From NCBI GenBank assembly GCA_934177995.1, contig CAKPPW010000028.1:1-17370 (forward strand): DNA of 17,370 bases, read 5' to 3'. How positions within the stretch are numbered: the stretch's first letter is position 1; each line of letters opens with the position of its first letter. The notes beneath the pieces are model-generated. The model was not told where the DNA came from. It searched no databases and was given only the letters and a program-made list of their open reading frames with translations. Made by a program: the position numbers and the translations under genes. Of this stretch, positions 15,191-17,370 are shown piece by piece. Source of the stretch: an uncultured Bacilli bacterium (GTDB lineage: Bacteria; Bacillota_I; Bacilli_A; RF39; UBA660).

Positions 15191-17055
15191 ATGACAAATG
15201 GATTAAGTGAACTTCCGTCACCCTTAGAAATAGTTACATCTGCTTTCAGGTTGATAACTGGTCTTACGCCAAAAGAATATGTCACGTTATGCCACTGGTC
15301 CAAGCCACCTGATGACATCACATTCCAAACGTAAGCATATGAGTAGCTAAAATAAAAGTAAGACGGAGAAAGCGTCCAGAAGTACTTTCCATTATATAGA
15401 TAATAATTACTATTAGCATAACTTGACTTTCCACCCGCTAAGGCTACTTCATCGGCTAGTATTAACCCTACTGGATAATTAAGTTTAGCACTTGTACTTG
15501 ACACTTTAAAGCTATCATTTTCCTGACTACATTTTAAGCTTGGAGCTTTATTATCTTGTATACGTCTATAAGCTGAATAAACAGTACTAGGTGTTGTTAA
15601 ATATCCGGAACCTGATACCATACTTCTATCATTACAGAATGTGGTATCTGCTAAATATGAAGTATAGTTTGCAAGATTACTTTGATACCAACTATCTAAT
15701 TTTGTTTTTATTGGTGAATCTGTTGTATTTGTCTGAGCTTCTACTAAACTATTAGAACTATAACTTATTGGTTGTACTTTCATTTGTGTAGTGCTAACAT
15801 ATCCAGTCACTTTATAAATTACATTGCAGCTAGTGTTTAAACAACTAAATAACTGATTATTAACTATTTCATCATGATTATCAGTCCACGTTAATTGTTT
15901 GATATCTCCTGTTAAGGTGAATTTTCTAGTTGACTCATTAAAAGTATAGCCAGTTCCATAATCATACTGTTTTGTATTAGTAAACCAATTATATTCCGTA
16001 GTTCCATTATTTTCATGTAATGAAAAGTTTTCATTATATTTATATCCGACATAGGTTGGATCCCAATATTTACTATTAAATTGTGAGTTGTCAATTATAA
16101 CAGCATCTCCAGTATCGGATGCACTCTTACCAGAATAAATCATTCTGACAGAACCATCTCCATTTCGACGGATAATTCTCCAGATGAATCCGGCAAAGGA
16201 TACATAATTATTTTTAACTGCTCCACGATAATAGTAACTTTCCCCATCATCATCTTCGGCCATGTAAAGTCCATCAGTCTCACTATCATTTGGTGCTATT
16301 TTATTAAAATCAGGTGTTCCTTTGGCTTTTATAGCAGTCTTTGCTGCATCAGTGGTTGTTTCATGATTATTCATTACTAACATGCAATCTGATAAAGTAG
16401 TAAAGCCATTATCTTTACAATATGTGTCTTCCGCTTGGGCTACTGTATCTGAAGTTTGTCCATAAACATTTACTCTTACTTTATAAGTTAATCCACCATT
16501 ATCGTTTTGAGGATTATAGTTCTCATCTACCCAGATTCTTAATCGATAATTAATTGTCGTCTCTCCCTGCTCTTTTAAGTTCCCAGTATACAAACTCATC
16601 ATATCTGCTGGTCTTCCGGTATAAACATTTCCTGATGGCTCCTCATAGTATGTTCTTGGTGCCATTACCTCTGTTTCTTTGCCATTACTATCTACAGTGG
16701 TTAAATAATACTTAATATTATTGCCACTAAAAGTATTTCCTGTTTCTTCCTTAGCTGCTATTTCATAGTTGATATCGGTATTTCCAATGATAGATGACTT
16801 AACAGAAAAGTCAAAATACTCTCCTTCATTCTTTCTAGTCTTACCAGTATTATCTGTAGTTGGTAGAGCATTATTAATAGAAATAGTATTATTACTTTCA
16901 GTATAAAGCATCGTTATAGCTCCTGTTGTAATTGTATTTTCTTTCTTACCTATTCCACTATAGATAAAGGCTGAATAACTGATTCCTATTACAACTATTA
17001 ATAAAAATATTGATGTTGCTACCGTTAATATATTTTTTAGCTTTCCATTATTCAT
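15175..17055 (-). CDS. Large secreted protein with SipW/TasA-type leader and C-terminal 'GVRPVINL' domain
   Basis: The start is ATG 17055 with GAGGTGG (17068-17062) 6 bases upstream; 626 residues. Residues ~8-30 are a hydrophobic leader (ILTVATSIFLLIVVIGISYS), followed by 'ITTGAITMLYTESNN'. That layout recalls TasA/CalY-like proteins exported with a SipW-type peptidase; this likeness is inference. Residues ~40-205 are beta-rich, perhaps pilin-like. From about 265 a second domain runs to the end: 'DGLYMAEDDDGESYYYRG', 'SFAGFIWRIIRRNGDGSVRM', then LDSWYQSNL, WTLSPSYF and GVRPVINLKADVTISKGDGS. It resembles large families of secreted proteins in gut Firmicutes (DUF6273/formylglycine-enzyme-like folds), a comparison from memory only. 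No LPxTG motif or C-terminal membrane segment is present. It ends by overlapping the DedA gene by 4 bases. The function is unknown; surface binding is plausible. Confidence 0.85.
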   Translation of the reverse strand: MNNGKLKNILTVATSIFLLIVVIGISYSAFIYSGIGKKENTITTGAITMLYTESNNTISINNALPTTDNTGKTRKNEGEYFDFSVKSSIIGNTDINYEIAAKEETGNTFSGNNIKYYLTTVDSNGKETEVMAPRTYYEEPSGNVYTGRPADMMSLYTGNLKEQGETTINYRLRIWVDENYNPQNDNGGLTYKVRVNVYGQTSDTVAQAEDTYCKDNGFTTLSDCMLVMNNHETTTDAAKTAIKAKGTPDFNKIAPNDSETDGLYMAEDDDGESYYYRGAVKNNYVSFAGFIWRIIRRNGDGSVRMIYSGKSASDTGDAVIIDNSQFNSKYWDPTYVGYKYNENFSLHENNGTTEYNWFTNTKQYDYGTGYTFNESTRKFTLTGDIKQLTWTDNHDEIVNNQLFSCLNTSCNVIYKVTGYVSTTQMKVQPISYSSNSLVEAQTNTTDSPIKTKLDSWYQSNLANYTSYLADTTFCNDRSMVSGSGYLTTPSTVYSAYRRIQDNKAPSLKCSQENDSFKVSSTSAKLNYPVGLILADEVALAGGKSSYANSNYYLYNGKYFWTLSPSYFYFSYSYAYVWNVMSSGGLDQWHNVTYSFGVRPVINLKADVTISKGDGSSLNPFVIKTED

Positions 17056-17158
17056 ATTCTACCACCTCTTTTATTTTAGTATTACTCAAAATGATAGATT
17101 CATACCTATTTATCGTTAATTTATTACTTCGACAGTTTGATATTACTGCTCTCATCAC
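17048..17158 (-). CDS. Possible 36-residue reading frame overlapping the start of the secreted protein gene
   Basis: GTG 17158 is immediately followed by ATG 17155, and either could start the frame. GGAAGGTG (17173-17166) lies 7 bases before the GTG. The product begins MMRAVISNCRSNKLTINRYE, is basic at first, and ends KEVVEYE. Its TAA (17050-17048) lies inside the first codons of the 626-residue gene (shared ATGAATAA), an arrangement typical of coupled translation. There is no recognised family or signal peptide. It could be a leader peptide or a chance frame. Confidence 0.4.
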   Translation of the reverse strand: MMRAVISNCRSNKLTINRYESIILSNTKIKEVVEYE

Positions 17159-17270
17159 TGTCTCACACCTTCCATTCTTTATTTTATAAATATCATTATT
17201 CTTGACATTTTAATCATATCATAAAAATTGTATTTAGACATTTGGCTATATAACCATTTTTGGAGCATAG

Positions 17271-17307
17271 CAAAAAAAGATAGGACTAGTCTTATAGCTC
17301 TATCTTT
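17271..17307 (-). terminator. Terminator for a minus-strand gene beyond the right edge
   Basis: On the minus strand AAAGATAG (17307-17300) pairs with CTATCTTT (17283-17276), with an inner stem CTA/TAG extending it past one mismatch. Four more T follow the stem (17275-17272). It separates the secreted-protein unit from whatever minus-strand gene lies upstream. Between it and the small frame (17159-17270) I see no gene and no convincing promoter. Confidence 0.65.
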
Positions 17308-17347
17308 ATTACTACACAATAAAAGAAAGTAGTTTTGTTACTTAATA

Positions 17348-17357
17348 CCCCCCCCCC
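17348..17357. repeat. Run of ten C (ten G on the minus strand)
   Basis: Ten consecutive C lie in otherwise AT-rich DNA. They are next to 'atg' on the right (17358-17360) and upstream, in the minus sense, of the terminator at 17271. Such homopolymers change length easily by strand slippage. In one minus-strand frame the open sequence from the right edge runs through the tract and stops right after it (TAA 17344-17342). Confidence 0.85.
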
Positions 17358-17370
17358 ATGTTAACTAGAT

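Noticed and set aside
17203..17232. Plus-strand promoter starting with TTGACA
   Set aside because: The -35 is perfect but no acceptable -10 lies 16-18 bases downstream, and no plus-strand gene follows inside the window.

Overview
The window is AT-rich (roughly 30% GC by eye) and looks chromosomal. It comes from a Gram-positive-type low-GC bacterium. The signs are strong AGGAGG-type ribosome sites, consensus sigma-A promoters (TTGACA/TATAAT), a sortase-type surface adhesin, a YhgE/Pip membrane protein with its TetR regulator, and a DedA protein. Tryptophan is read from TGG and no TGA interrupts a frame, so I see no sign of the mycoplasma code. A gut Bacilli/Erysipelotrichia-like or RF39-like Firmicute fits the protein styles, but that placement is inference.

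Layout, left to right. Positions 1-749 hold the 5' part of a minus-strand gene for a helical-repeat protein; its last part is made of 87-bp (29-residue) repeats and runs off the left edge. It lies directly downstream of a two-domain ThyX-family protein (762-2174), apparently in one operon. Positions 2248-7836 encode a very large cell-wall adhesin: signal peptide, VWA domain, spacer domains, 14 Cna-B domains and a PPMTG-type sorting signal. It has its own strong promoter, a 5'-terminal RNA hairpin and a terminator overlapping its stop codon. Positions 8024-10586 hold a TetR regulator and a YhgE/Pip protein as an operon, with a clear operator at the transcription start. A tRNA-Leu(CAA) on the plus strand (10720-10808) follows, sharing a two-way terminator with an unrecognised 315-residue protein (10857-11804). 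Positions 11988-13146 are a broken AAA ATPase/DUF4143 gene with two frame lesions. Then come a membrane-anchored polysaccharide deacetylase of IcaB/PgaB type (13252-14487, minus) and a divergent DedA membrane protein (14591-15178, plus). The DedA gene converges on a large secreted protein with a TasA/SipW-type leader (15175-17055, minus); the two stop codons overlap inside the loop of a 12-bp two-way terminator. A possible 36-residue reading frame overlaps the start of that last gene. The right edge holds a minus-strand terminator and a run of ten C.

Functionally the window is dominated by the cell surface: an adhesin stalk, a secreted protein, a glycan deacetylase and two membrane-maintenance proteins. 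Nucleotide metabolism (ThyX) and a decaying ATPase gene sit between them. I did not find an RNA-guided, phage-defence or integrase system. The least ordinary signals are the split ThyX motifs, the 816-bp duplication inside the adhesin, the C-terminal domain of the secreted protein, and the poly-C tract at the edge.
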